Source: Sphingobium sp. AP50 (lineage in GTDB: Bacteria > Pseudomonadota > Alphaproteobacteria > Sphingomonadales > Sphingomonadaceae). Taken from it: a stretch of DNA of 64,000 nucleotides. The DNA is taken from the NCBI RefSeq assembly GCF_900109095.1, contig NZ_FNYZ01000002.1, positions 62,001 to 126,000 on the forward strand. The letters are read 5' to 3'. This document shows, piece after piece, positions 46,615 to 54,565 of the stretch. The translations under genes were made by a program, and so were the position numbers. The notes under the pieces are model-generated. The model did not search any database and was not told the origin of the DNA. It saw only the letters and a list, made by a program, of their open reading frames with translations. Within the stretch, counting starts at the first letter, position 1, and each line of letters opens with the position of its first letter.

Positions 46615-47022
46615 GTGGGTCGGCGCGAGAAGATTTTAGGCGGGGTGTTTTGGCTGATGGCTCTAGCTGCTTGCCTCGCCATCGCCTCATCTGCTTCCAA
46701 TGCTTGCCGTGCGGGGCATTGGGACACAAAGCTTCAATGGGACACCGGCCTATCCGCATTAAGCGTGTTGGAACTGACAACGGAAAACCAAGTCCTGTTC
46801 GATGGCGAAGACATCCCGTGGCCTGAATTGCGCTCCCGTTTGGCCGCGATATCCGAACTCCCCATTCGGCCTATTGTAGTGTTTAGGCCTGCAATCGGCG
46901 CGGACTGTCGCCAGATCGTCCGGGTTCGAGCGATGATCGATCATTCCCTTGAGTGCAAGAACGGTGGTTGTGCAGAGGGAACCGAATGGGACGGGCAGCG
47001 ACCGCACGGTCCGAACATCTAG
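46615..47022 (+). CDS. small membrane-anchored protein with ExbD-like periplasmic domain
   Basis: A 135-residue protein. One N-terminal transmembrane helix (ILGGVFWLMALAACLAIASSASNA) is followed by a domain reading LSVLELTTENQVLFDGEDIPWPELRSRLAAIS ... PIVVFRPAIGADCRQIVRVRAMI, which has the beta-alpha pattern of the ExbD/TolR periplasmic domain. GTG 46615 has AAGGAG six bases upstream. No ExbB/TolQ partner is nearby, and the helix lacks the usual conserved Asp, so it is unlikely to be a functional motor subunit. Island gene. Confidence 0.55.
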   Translation: MGRREKILGGVFWLMALAACLAIASSASNACRAGHWDTKLQWDTGLSALSVLELTTENQVLFDGEDIPWPELRSRLAAISELPIRPIVVFRPAIGADCRQIVRVRAMIDHSLECKNGGCAEGTEWDGQRPHGPNI

Positions 47023-47254
47023 GTCGGCAGCTAATCGTAAAATTGCGTTCGATAGCTGTCAGTCCGAAATCCACCCGTCAGCGCCGTTCTCGGGTTCGAT
47101 TTCATGCAGATATAGACCGGACCGTCAGCACTGGCGCAAATCGCCACGCCTTTGACCCGGTCAAATCGCCGGCATGGGTGATGGGGTGGACGCCCCCCGA
47201 CGGCATCGATGTGCCACAGTGGAGGTGTTGAACACCACTTTGAGGGAGGCGTCC

Positions 47255-48280
47255 GTGTCGGAAGTTAGCATAATTGGGTTGGATATCGCCAAGCATGTTT
47301 TTCAGGCGCATGGGGTAGATGCATCAGGCCATGCGATTTTGCGCAGGAAGATTGCCCGGTCTAAACTGCTGCCATTCTTTGCCGCTCATCCGCCTTGCCT
47401 GGTTGTGTTGGAGGCATGTGGCGGAGCCCATCATTGGGCGCGCGAGTTGCTCAAGCTCGGTCATGATGTACGGTTGATAGCCCCGGCCTATGTGAAGCCG
47501 TTTGTAAAGCGCCAAAAGAACGACGCGGCCGATGCCGAGGCGATCTGCGAGGCGGCACAGCGCCCCAGCATGCGGTTCGTGCCGGTGAAAACTGAGGAAC
47601 AGCAAGCAGCGGCGATGGTGTTCCGGGGTCGAGATCTACTGGTTCGCCAGCGTACTCAGATCAGCAATGCCTTGCGCGGGCACATGACAGAATATGGTTG
47701 GATCGCACCGAAGGGCTTGGCGCATCTGGAAAAGCTCAGGGCGCTGCTCTCTGATCGATCGGCGGTGCCCGAAGGGGTGCGGTCGGTATGCATGGTGTTG
47801 CTTGATAATCTGGCCATGCTCGACCGGCAGATCGCGCTACTCGACAAGGAGATTGTGCGGCGCTCTCGCGAGGATGCAGTCGCGCGCCGCCTGATGACGA
47901 TCCCAGGCATCGGACCGATCACGGCAACGGCGATCACCGCGCTTGCTCCGCCGTCGGGGACGTTCTCCAAGGGGCGTGACTTCGCCGCCTGGGTCGGCCT
48001 TACGCCGCGCCAACACTCGACAGGGGGCAAACAGAAGCTGGGATCCATCTCGAAGATGGGCGAGCGCACGCTGCGAAGGCTGCTGATTATCGGCAGCAGC
48101 GCAGTAGTCCTACAGGCGAGCAAACGCGGCGCGGCGAAGGGATCGTGGCTCGAGCAGATGCTGGCCCGCAAGCCACGCATGCTGGTGACGGTTGCGCTGG
48201 CGAACAAGACGGCACGGATCGTCTGGGCGCTGCTGACGAAGGATGAAGTTTACAAAGCTCCGGTCGCAGCCACGGCGTAA
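47255..48280 (+). CDS. IS110-family DEDD recombinase (transposase)
   Basis: A 341-residue RNA-guided DEDD recombinase. The RuvC-like N-terminal domain has the first Asp in IIGLDIAKHVFQAHGVD, Glu in LVVLEACGGAHHWA, and Asp-Asp in KRQKNDAADAEAI. The C-terminal Tnp_20 domain contains MTIPGIGPITATAI and the serine region QHSTGGKQKLGSISKMGERTLRRLL. GTG 47255 follows GAGGGAGG. All key residues are present, so the element may be active. Confidence 0.93.
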   Translation: MSEVSIIGLDIAKHVFQAHGVDASGHAILRRKIARSKLLPFFAAHPPCLVVLEACGGAHHWARELLKLGHDVRLIAPAYVKPFVKRQKNDAADAEAICEAAQRPSMRFVPVKTEEQQAAAMVFRGRDLLVRQRTQISNALRGHMTEYGWIAPKGLAHLEKLRALLSDRSAVPEGVRSVCMVLLDNLAMLDRQIALLDKEIVRRSREDAVARRLMTIPGIGPITATAITALAPPSGTFSKGRDFAAWVGLTPRQHSTGGKQKLGSISKMGERTLRRLLIIGSSAVVLQASKRGAAKGSWLEQMLARKPRMLVTVALANKTARIVWALLTKDEVYKAPVAATA

Positions 48281-48521
48281 GCCAAGGCAGGCCAGAGGTC
48301 GTCGGAACGTAGTCGGTCAAAGGAGGGTATGGCACAACGGTCGGCGAGACGGGATCGGAAGAACCAGGGCTTCCCACCGTGCTTCATCAGCACGCTACGG
48401 GTGATGTGGTTCCGGTCCGCGAACTCCCATACGGGCCCGCAGCTATCATCGCTGCATCAGAGGCCGGACAGATGGCAGCATCCGACTACGTGCCTACCTC
48501 CAAATACCACTTGCGTTAATC
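48281..48521 (+). ncRNA. candidate bridge/seeker RNA region of the IS110-family element
   Basis: These 241 bases between the recombinase stop and the right inverted repeat carry no plausible gene. In IS1111-type elements the guide (bridge or seeker) RNA that selects donor and target DNA is encoded in exactly this place. Assignment rests on position and family knowledge; I have not folded the RNA or matched its guide loops. Confidence 0.45.
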
Positions 48522-48655
48522 GGGGCGTCCACAGATGGGGAGCGGAATGTCTGCTTTGGTGATGGAATAGCTTCGGAGCGGCCGCTGTTTTGAGTACGGG
48601 TACAGATTGCAGTTCAGTAAGCAATAACCGTCGCCGCGATGAGAAGGTACGCAAT

Positions 48656-49465
48656 GTGAGAAATGGAGTGCTGCTCTTAGGGCTTGTGGGGGCGGTCTCT
48701 GGGCTGGGTGCATGTGGACGTGCGCAGGATACTCAACAGACAGCTAGACAGGACAACCCGCCCCCTAAACCGCCGAACTGCCCGCCCCTGCCTGAACTCG
48801 CCAATCTGATTCTGAAAGACGGACGCATAGCGGACGTACGGATATTCAGGGACGGGGAAACGACTTTCTATATCCCGTTCAACTGGTTCGAGTGGGAAGC
48901 ACAGCGCGCAGGTGGCTTCGCGGGAATCGAAGAAACCGGATCTGCTGGCTATTGGAAGATGTGGAGCCGTATCGGTCAGCCAAACGTGCATGAGGTAGAA
49001 TGCCCGGGCACTGTCCATGTTGGAACATTTTCTTATGGCATAAATAGTATACCTCAATTAAACGTAAATAATATATTTGACGCACGTCCAAATTTTGCAA
49101 AAGGAAATATTGGAACAATAAAATTTATTCATATTTATGCCGATCGCATTTACAATCCCAAAACAAAGGTAGGTTTTGTACTTATGGATCAAGATTTACA
49201 TCTTGACGTCAACAGCGCAGCGGCAACTATTCAAGTCGGAAAATTGCATTTGGCAGAATTTAAGGGTTTTCCCTTGAATGATGAGATGATGAATTCACCG
49301 CGAGGAGCGGGGCCGACATGGGAATCATACAAATCTAGAGCCTTTGCCAGTAGCAAGTGGAAGGCTTGGCGTCGTTCCGTTCAAGGCCTGTTTGATTGGC
49401 TGACGACACCACCGAAGGACCGTGACAACAACGTCGCTTTCAAACTTGGCATGGAAGAGCCATGA
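48656..49465 (+). CDS. putative lipoprotein of unknown function
   Basis: A 269-residue protein. The signal peptide RNGVLLLGLVGAVSGLGAC ends in a lipobox (LGAC), then a Gln/Pro-rich spacer (QDNPPPKPPNCPPLPEL). The rest is a globular domain with no motif I recognise (FYIPFNWFEWEAQRAGG, LDVNSAAATIQVGKLHLAEF). GTG 48656 has GAGAAGG eight bases upstream. Bases from about 49020 to 49300 are clearly more AT-rich than the surroundings, a sign of separate origin. Confidence 0.6.
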   Translation: MRNGVLLLGLVGAVSGLGACGRAQDTQQTARQDNPPPKPPNCPPLPELANLILKDGRIADVRIFRDGETTFYIPFNWFEWEAQRAGGFAGIEETGSAGYWKMWSRIGQPNVHEVECPGTVHVGTFSYGINSIPQLNVNNIFDARPNFAKGNIGTIKFIHIYADRIYNPKTKVGFVLMDQDLHLDVNSAAATIQVGKLHLAEFKGFPLNDEMMNSPRGAGPTWESYKSRAFASSKWKAWRRSVQGLFDWLTTPPKDRDNNVAFKLGMEEP

Positions 49466-49685
49466 TCTCCGGAAGCACGGCCGCTTTCGGACACCGGCAA
49501 CAAGAGTATTAATGACCATCATTGGTCGCTTTTTTTCGGTCAGCTTTCCCGTCGAAAACCGGACAGGCTGCCATCGCGACGATCAACGCTCAAGCGCCAT
49601 GGAAAATGACGATCGTGGGTGGGGAGCGGAATGGCGGCTTTGCAATAAATCTCGGCAGATAGCTGCCATTCCGGGGGGGGTAGAC
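49466..49685. repeat. intergenic region with left copy of a degenerate 117-bp repeat
   Basis: Bases 49524-49640 align without gaps to 50286-50402. The shared ends include CTTTCCCGTC, AAACCGGAC and GCGGAATGGC; the centre has diverged. No gene is seen here. I do not know the function; similar half-decayed sequences are common between accessory genes in sphingomonads. Confidence 0.5.
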
Positions 49686-50219
49686 TCAATAATCCGCAGC
49701 GACTGATGATTTGTCACGGCCTTGTGCTAACCGCACCTCAGGACAGAGACGGAGAATTTGGGCTTTGCGGGTTTGGAACGCCGCTTGATTATGCTGTCGC
49801 GCAAAACCGATGGCAATGTCTGCTCTTTTCTGTTGCTCGGTCGTGTATCTCCTGCCCTCAGCCCAGTCGGCGTCGGAAAGCGGCAGAAAAGTGGTTTCAT
49901 ATAGCCGTATGAGGTCGCGTCGTTCCAATTCGCGATAACCCTCAAGTGGAAGATGCTTGTCATGCCAGCGCGATAGCGCCTCCATCTGCATCGTATCCAC
50001 TCGTCTAATTTGACGAGCAGCGACATTAGGATCGCATTCTTCCAATCCCGGCGTTGCGAAACCCGCCACTAAGCCGTTGGCTTGATGAGCGTAGAGCGTC
50101 ACCGGCTTTTCGATGCCGCCGTTCTCTGCGCCGTTTTGGTCAGCCCGCTCAGAGCAAGAAGCACAGGCTATCGAGACGATCACGACCAACAAACCAAAGT
50201 AAGATCGCGCGCTTTTCAT
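49686..50219 (-). CDS. small putative lipoprotein of unknown function
   Basis: A 177-residue protein with a signal peptide ending in a lipobox (SYFGLLVVIVSIACASC). The mature part is helical and charged (RRVDTMQMEALSRWHDKHLP, RRYTTEQQKRADIAIGFARQ) with no known domain. It is a solitary minus-strand gene placed exactly between two copies of a degenerate repeat, which suggests it moved in as a cassette. Confidence 0.58.
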   Translation of the reverse strand: MKSARSYFGLLVVIVSIACASCSERADQNGAENGGIEKPVTLYAHQANGLVAGFATPGLEECDPNVAARQIRRVDTMQMEALSRWHDKHLPLEGYRELERRDLIRLYETTFLPLSDADWAEGRRYTTEQQKRADIAIGFARQHNQAAFQTRKAQILRLCPEVRLAQGRDKSSVAADY

Positions 50220-50285
50220 CTTACCATATGACAGGACAACGGCAGATAACGCGAATAAAAAGTGGCCCTACTTATGTCCGTTTCT

Positions 50286-50402
50286 GGTCGATTTTGCCCA
50301 GTCCGCTTTCCCGTCCGAAACCGGACGGGCTACTGTTAGGGCTGTTCGGTGCGATTCGGACGGTCGAATGGCGATCGAGGGTGGATTGCGGAATGGCAGC
50401 TT
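50286..50402. repeat. right copy of the degenerate 117-bp repeat
   Basis: Same length and orientation as 49524-49640. Conserved blocks are GGTCG at the start, CTTTCCCGTC then AAACCGGAC, and the end block GCGATCG-x-GGGTGG followed by GCGGAATGGC. The remaining bases between 50220 and 50427 show no gene. Confidence 0.5.
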
Positions 50403-50427
50403 CTGCAGCGGGATTCCAAATTGCAGA

Positions 50428-51030
50428 CTATACGTTGGAATTACGTTTCGCGAAAATGGCCAGCCAATCTGTCGGCTGATCATCATATCCTAACCCGGTG
50501 CTGCTATCGATCTCAATTGCGCCCCAATCAGCCGCCTCTGCGTAGCAAGTCAATAAAGCAGCCTCTGTCGGGTTATTATAGTAGCGACCGAATTTATCCC
50601 GTCCCTCCGCTCGGCCCGTCTTATAGTTGGCGTAGAAGCTACCGCCGGGACGCAAAGCGCAATGGATGCGTCGGATGATGTCGGGGAGATGTGCAAAAGG
50701 CACGTGAAGGAGGCAAGCGTTGGCCCAAACGCCGTCATACTCTGCAATCTCGTCCAGCTCGCCAAAAAGCAGCGTTCTGACAGGACGGCCAAGCCGCTTC
50801 GAAGCCTCGGCTGCCATTTGAGGTGACCCATCAGTAGCCACGGCATCAAAGCCAAGCTCGATCATTGCAGCCGAGTCTCGCCCACCGCCGCAACCCAATT
50901 CCAATATGCGTGCGGAAGCGGACAAGGTCGCGAGGAAGCGATCAAGGCTCCTACTGTGCGCCTCAGCATATCGCGCAGCATATGCTTGTGCTTCATTGGC
51001 GTAGAAACACAGTGTCTGCTCATCATCCAT
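50428..51030 (-). CDS. class I SAM-dependent methyltransferase
   Basis: A 200-residue methyltransferase. Motif I is ILELGCGGGRDSAAMIELGF, the acidic ribose-binding residue lies in AVATDGSP, and motif IV/V regions are YDGVWANACLLHVP and IIRRIHCALRPGGSFYANY. The TehB/UbiE-like layout fits a small-molecule methyltransferase. Substrate unknown. It is a solitary minus-strand island gene. Confidence 0.88.
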   Translation of the reverse strand: MDDEQTLCFYANEAQAYAARYAEAHSRSLDRFLATLSASARILELGCGGGRDSAAMIELGFDAVATDGSPQMAAEASKRLGRPVRTLLFGELDEIAEYDGVWANACLLHVPFAHLPDIIRRIHCALRPGGSFYANYKTGRAEGRDKFGRYYNNPTEAALLTCYAEAADWGAIEIDSSTGLGYDDQPTDWLAIFAKRNSNV

Positions 51031-51403
51031 CTATCATCGCCTAACAATCCCGGTCGCCACCGGATCGTAAGACAACTGCGCGATGGCGGCTATCAAGCAA
51101 TGCTCAATGGAGATCGAGCGGCCATATTTGGTCGAAGGCTGACCGGCAGCTTCTTGTCACGAGATGGGCGGTGCCAATCTGAACGAATGACCGCTTCCGG
51201 GAAACAGAGATGACCCGTTGAACGGCGACTAATGGCGCACATGTGCCGGTCGGACAACATCAATTTCGATCGCTAGCCGCGCCCCTTGGCGCTGATGCTG
51301 TGAAAATCGGCACCGAGTGGATACGCCACCGCAAGCCGCGCTCAACAGTCAATCACTGCCGGATCGGTCAGGCATTCGACAACCGCCGCAAAATTGCTTT
51401 CCG
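51031..51403. other. non-coding island segment, possible gene remnant
   Basis: I find no intact gene in these 373 bases. Short plus-strand reading frames here lack ribosome-binding sites. The sequence has lost clear codon bias and may be remnants of older island genes. Confidence 0.4.
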
Positions 51404-51619
51404 TCAGGGGGTGCCCTGACCCGTGGGCGCTTCTGGATTCTCGCGGCGCTGCAATTCGTTCTCCACCGCCTCGCGGATGAACAAGGCGAGCCTGCGGTTG
51501 CCAACAAGCGCCTCGATACGACGGATCGTGTCGGTAGTTAGCCTGATCGTCGTCGGCTTCATTCCAAGTGGCGGGCGTCCCATCGACTTGTCGCTATCGG
51601 GTGGAATCTCAATTTCCAA
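51404..51619 (-). CDS. ribbon-helix-helix transcriptional regulator
   Basis: A 71-residue CopG/Arc-like protein: MGRPPLGMKPTTIRLTTDTIRRIEALVGNRRLALFIREAVENELQRRE has the basic beta strand (TTIRL) followed by two helices. Such dimers bind short palindromes. Just upstream lies a 17-base perfect inverted repeat plus a third box, which is its probable autoregulatory operator. It is divergent from the Tat-signal protein gene. Confidence 0.85.
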   Translation of the reverse strand: MEIEIPPDSDKSMGRPPLGMKPTTIRLTTDTIRRIEALVGNRRLALFIREAVENELQRRENPEAPTGQGTP

Positions 51620-51633
51620 ATCAAACCTATTGA

Positions 51634-51689
51634 CGCCACCGTTTATTTAAATATACGCCATCGTTTACTGATTAAACGATGGCGTATAT
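51634..51689. promoter_or_regulatory. three-box operator between the RHH gene and the 51819 operon
   Basis: The box CGCCAYCGTTTA occurs at 51634-51645, again at 51656-51667 (22 bases, two helical turns later) and inverted at 51673-51684. The last two are the core of a perfect inverted repeat of 17 bases per arm (51651-51667 and 51673-51689) around a five-base centre CTGAT. The location in the divergent promoter region and the adjacent RHH gene make it the regulator's binding site. Confidence 0.65.
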
Positions 51690-51818
51690 GATGCAACGGC
51701 CTCTCTCGAAGAGCTGGTGCGCGACCGGCATCGCGAATCATGTGGGAGTGTCGGGACCGTTTCCGTATCCGCCCGTCATATCTCACTTCCTTGCGATGGA
51801 TGCGGAATGGAGGTGCCT

Positions 51819-52433
51819 ATGCCTGTCTCCAAATCCCGCCGCAGCCTGCTGCGCGGATTGGCTATCGTGCCAGTTGCCGCGTCGGCAATCGTCTTGCCCT
51901 GGGGTGGCGCACTGGCGGCGCTTCACCAACGCTACGAAGACGAACCCGCGACACTTGTGCGGACGAAAGAGGGGCGAAGCATAAGCCGCTTCCGCTATCA
52001 CAATGCCGAACGCTGGATGACGACGCTCGAAGCAGATTTCCTTGCCGAGCCGCGACATGCAAAGGAAGCGCTGCATCAGGCCGGTTTCGTGACCCAGCAG
52101 GCCCTGTGCGCCTATTTGCTGGACGTGGGCTTTGCCGATGCGTGGAACGCCAGCCATATTAAACAGGACATCGCCAAGGCACTTGCCTACGCTAATGCCT
52201 GTGGGTTTGGTCATGATTGCTCAGACACGGCGCGGCTGGCTGGGGTTCTCTCGCCCTACTGGAAATGGGGCTATCACTATGCTGATTGGGAGGAAGACCG
52301 GCCTCGCACAGGCGACTTCATCCCTGCCACGATCACCCCCCTTGTCCGTGCGTTGGTAGATCGCGTGCATGACGTGACCGGCCACCCGCGCCCAAAAGGT
52401 TGCCAGCGCCGCCCACAGGGAGCGCGGTCATGA
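51819..52433 (+). CDS. Tat-signal exported protein of unknown function
   Basis: A 204-residue protein. The N-terminus MPVSKSRRSLLRGLAIVPVAASAIVLPWGG has a twin-arginine followed by a hydrophobic stretch ending near GALAAL, a plausible Tat or Sec signal. The mature region (RFRYHNAERWMTTLEADFLAEPRHAKEAL, GYHYADWEEDRPRTGDFIPATIT) matches nothing I know. ATG 51819 has GGAGG upstream. The stop overlaps the start of the following HEPN fusion by four bases, so the two are made together. Confidence 0.55.
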   Translation: MPVSKSRRSLLRGLAIVPVAASAIVLPWGGALAALHQRYEDEPATLVRTKEGRSISRFRYHNAERWMTTLEADFLAEPRHAKEALHQAGFVTQQALCAYLLDVGFADAWNASHIKQDIAKALAYANACGFGHDCSDTARLAGVLSPYWKWGYHYADWEEDRPRTGDFIPATITPLVRALVDRVHDVTGHPRPKGCQRRPQGARS

Positions 52434-53944
52434 TGCTGCGCACTGACGCCGATCATTTGCCCGCGCCGATCCGCGAGGAACTTCTCCACGTCACCATGAT
52501 CCTGTTCGAGGCCTTCGAGGAGACGACCAAGGGCCGATGTTCCGAACATTTCCGGGCGGGCCGCATCCTTACCCTGATCCTGCATGGTCCCCATGCCGAA
52601 AAGGATTGGGAAGATGTTGCGCCGGGGGAAGCGTTCCGCCTGCTGGCGATCGTCAACTATCCGCGCCTTGCCCGCAGCGAACGCGACTGGCGGCTGGTGC
52701 GTGACCGCCTGCGTCGCGCATGGGAGAATGGCGAAATTACCCGCCCGGTGCGGCTGAGCGTGGAAAGCCTTGAGCGGATCAACGGCGCTCTTGTCGAAGG
52801 CGTCCCGCATTTCGTTACGACTGCCGAGCAGGGTATCGCGCTATACCAGATGGAAGGCTTGCGGCTGAAAGAGCCGCGCCGACTTCCGGTGCGGGAACGG
52901 GCTATTCGGGGTGCGGCGGAGTTCATCCGGTGGCATGAGCGCGGCACCGGATTTCTAGCAGGCGCAGCGTTCTACCGGAACCGGGGCGACATGCCGATGG
53001 CGGCGATGATGCTGCATCAGGCGTGCGAGCATTTCTATCTGGCCGTCCTCTGGTCGATCAGCCTTCACGCCCCGCGCACCCATGCGCTGGATGAACAGCG
53101 CGAGGCGGCGGAAGCGCTGGACCCACGCCTGTGTTCGGCATGGCCAAGAGACAGCCGGTTCGAGCGTCGCGCGTTCGGGTGTATTCGCCGCGCCTATGTC
53201 GAAGCGCGCTACGGGCGATCCTACCGTATTTCGGGTGAGGAACTGGCATGGGCGTTCGACCGGGTGGAGATACTGGCGGAACGTGCGGCGTGCGCGGTCG
53301 CGGATCATCAGGCTTCGCTCGCCGAAATCCTGCCAGCGCCGGTGCTTCCACCGCCCGAAGTGCCGACGACAGCGATAGCCCTTTCCAGGCCTGCTGGTCG
53401 CGCAAACATGCTGCAACGGACATGGCGGATCGTGCGACGAGTTGCCCCGCAACAGGGCCGATGGAATCCGCTCATTCCCATTCGCCGATTCTGGCACTCC
53501 GACAGGTTCATGGACTGGCTTGACCATCTGCCCTTGGCGATTGTCTGCCTGTGCTTCTTCATGGCGGGTGCCGAGGCAACGCTATGGCGGGTAACGTCCG
53601 CACAGGCCGTCCGTTCCAAACCCGCCGACCTGTCCGCCGTGCTGGACTTCGATGTGCGCGCGGACACGGTGTTAGGCGCGGTCATGGACGTTGCGCAGAA
53701 GGCGGGCTACCGGGTCAAGGCGAACGATGACATTTGGACGGTGCGGTGGACGGGAGCCTATCGCGCCAAGGCGACGACCTTCGACGCGCTGGCGGACATT
53801 CTCTATGGCTCCGGTCTGTGCCCTGCGATCCGAGAAGACTTCATCACCGTGCGCTATTGCGACAAGAGCAGCCCACCAATGGCGGCGATGATCGAGTATC
53901 AGGAAGAACCGGGCGGCAATGTGCGCTTGTCGGTTTCGCGCTAA
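52430..53944 (+). CDS. degenerate NTase-HEPN protein fused to a transmembrane helix and STN-like domain
   Basis: A 504-residue chimera. Residues 10-140 resemble an MNT-type nucleotidyltransferase, but the GS-x-ARG and SDYD active-site motifs are replaced (ILHGPHAEKDWED, GEAFRLLAIV), so it is probably inactive. Residues 175-285 form a HEPN domain (FYRNRGDMPMAAMMLHQACEHFYLAVLW, RRAYVEARYGRSYRISGEELAW). A transmembrane helix lies at about 366-386. Residues 405-477 look like the STN domain of secretins and TonB receptors (LDFDVRADTVLGAVMDVAQKAGYRV). Topology would place HEPN in the cytoplasm and STN in the periplasm. Function unknown. Confidence 0.7.
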   Translation: MMLRTDADHLPAPIREELLHVTMILFEAFEETTKGRCSEHFRAGRILTLILHGPHAEKDWEDVAPGEAFRLLAIVNYPRLARSERDWRLVRDRLRRAWENGEITRPVRLSVESLERINGALVEGVPHFVTTAEQGIALYQMEGLRLKEPRRLPVRERAIRGAAEFIRWHERGTGFLAGAAFYRNRGDMPMAAMMLHQACEHFYLAVLWSISLHAPRTHALDEQREAAEALDPRLCSAWPRDSRFERRAFGCIRRAYVEARYGRSYRISGEELAWAFDRVEILAERAACAVADHQASLAEILPAPVLPPPEVPTTAIALSRPAGRANMLQRTWRIVRRVAPQQGRWNPLIPIRRFWHSDRFMDWLDHLPLAIVCLCFFMAGAEATLWRVTSAQAVRSKPADLSAVLDFDVRADTVLGAVMDVAQKAGYRVKANDDIWTVRWTGAYRAKATTFDALADILYGSGLCPAIREDFITVRYCDKSSPPMAAMIEYQEEPGGNVRLSVSR

Positions 53945-54171
53945 CCGTCGCCCTGTTCCGCCTCGAAGGCCCGCTTGCCCTTGCGCTTCCAGAGGGCAAG
54001 CGCGTTGGCGCGTTCCTCGCCGCGCAACCGGTCGGCAACCGTGAGGAATGCGCCGTAGAGCGTAGCGCGGTCATCGTCGGTCAGATCGACAAGGCCCGCC
54101 TTGATGACTAGGCCGCCCAATTCGATCAGATGCCGCGTTCTCTCCCGCCGCTTGACCTGCCAATCCCGCAT
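53941..54171 (-). CDS. traD: conjugal transfer protein TraD (Ti type)
   Basis: A small TraD-family protein, 76 residues from ATG 54171: RRERTRHLIELGGLVIKAGLVDLTDDDRATLYGAFLTVADRLRG is the family core. An ATG at 54279 would lengthen it by 36 residues but overlaps traC. In Ti-type mobilization modules TraC and TraD assist the TraA relaxase at oriT. Stop overlaps the end of the fusion gene on the other strand by four bases. Confidence 0.82.
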   Translation of the reverse strand: MRDWQVKRRERTRHLIELGGLVIKAGLVDLTDDDRATLYGAFLTVADRLRGEERANALALWKRKGKRAFEAEQGDG

Positions 54172-54193
54172 GTCGGTTCGTGCCTTTCGTGCC

Positions 54194-54499
54194 TCAAGCC
54201 GATGCCGCCCCGCCGCCGAGCGGGAGGAGGCCGCTTTGCTGGCCAGCAGGTCCGCCCGCAGGCTTACCGCCTTTGCCAAGAAAGAACGCCGCGCCCGCCT
54301 TGCGCCATCCCTCCTTTGTCGCGGCGTCTTTCACCGTGACGGCATGGAGCAGCGCCCCGGCCAGTATATCGGCGTCGAGTGTATCGGCCCCTGTTGCCGT
54401 GACCAGTTCGCCAAGCTGGCGCACGCGCCGCTCCTTGAGCGCCTTGGCCTTATCGGCCAGGGCTTTGAGTTCCGAATCAAAATCGCGGGGTTTACGCAT
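54194..54499 (-). CDS. traC: conjugal transfer protein TraC-like
   Basis: A 101-residue protein starting MRKPRDFDSELKALADKAKALKERRVRQLGELVTATGADTLDADILAGALL, a basic coiled-coil N-terminus followed by a helical segment, typical of the small TraC accessory factor encoded beside oriT in Ti-type elements. It is divergent from traA with the oriT in between. Confidence 0.75.
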   Translation of the reverse strand: MRKPRDFDSELKALADKAKALKERRVRQLGELVTATGADTLDADILAGALLHAVTVKDAATKEGWRKAGAAFFLGKGGKPAGGPAGQQSGLLPLGGGAASA

Positions 54500-54565
54500 C
54501 GCAAAGTCTCCATTAGGTGACGATGACGCTATGATAAGATGATCTCTCCCGCCGCGCAGTAGAGT

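Larger units (their letters stand above)
47186..48532 (+). mobile_element. IS110-family element, IS1111-type, complete
   Basis: About 1.35 kb. The perfect 11-base inverted repeat GTGGACGCCCC (47186-47196) and GGGGCGTCCAC (48522-48532) encloses one DEDD recombinase gene with a short 5' leader (69 bases) and a long 3' non-coding tail (252 bases). Subterminal inverted repeats and a long 3' tail are features of the IS1111 branch. True tips may lie a few bases outside the repeats; no target duplication is evident. Confidence 0.82.

Noticed and set aside
51317..51650. Plus-strand short frames opposite the RHH gene
   Set aside because: No ribosome-binding site or fold; the minus-strand RHH gene explains the coding signal.
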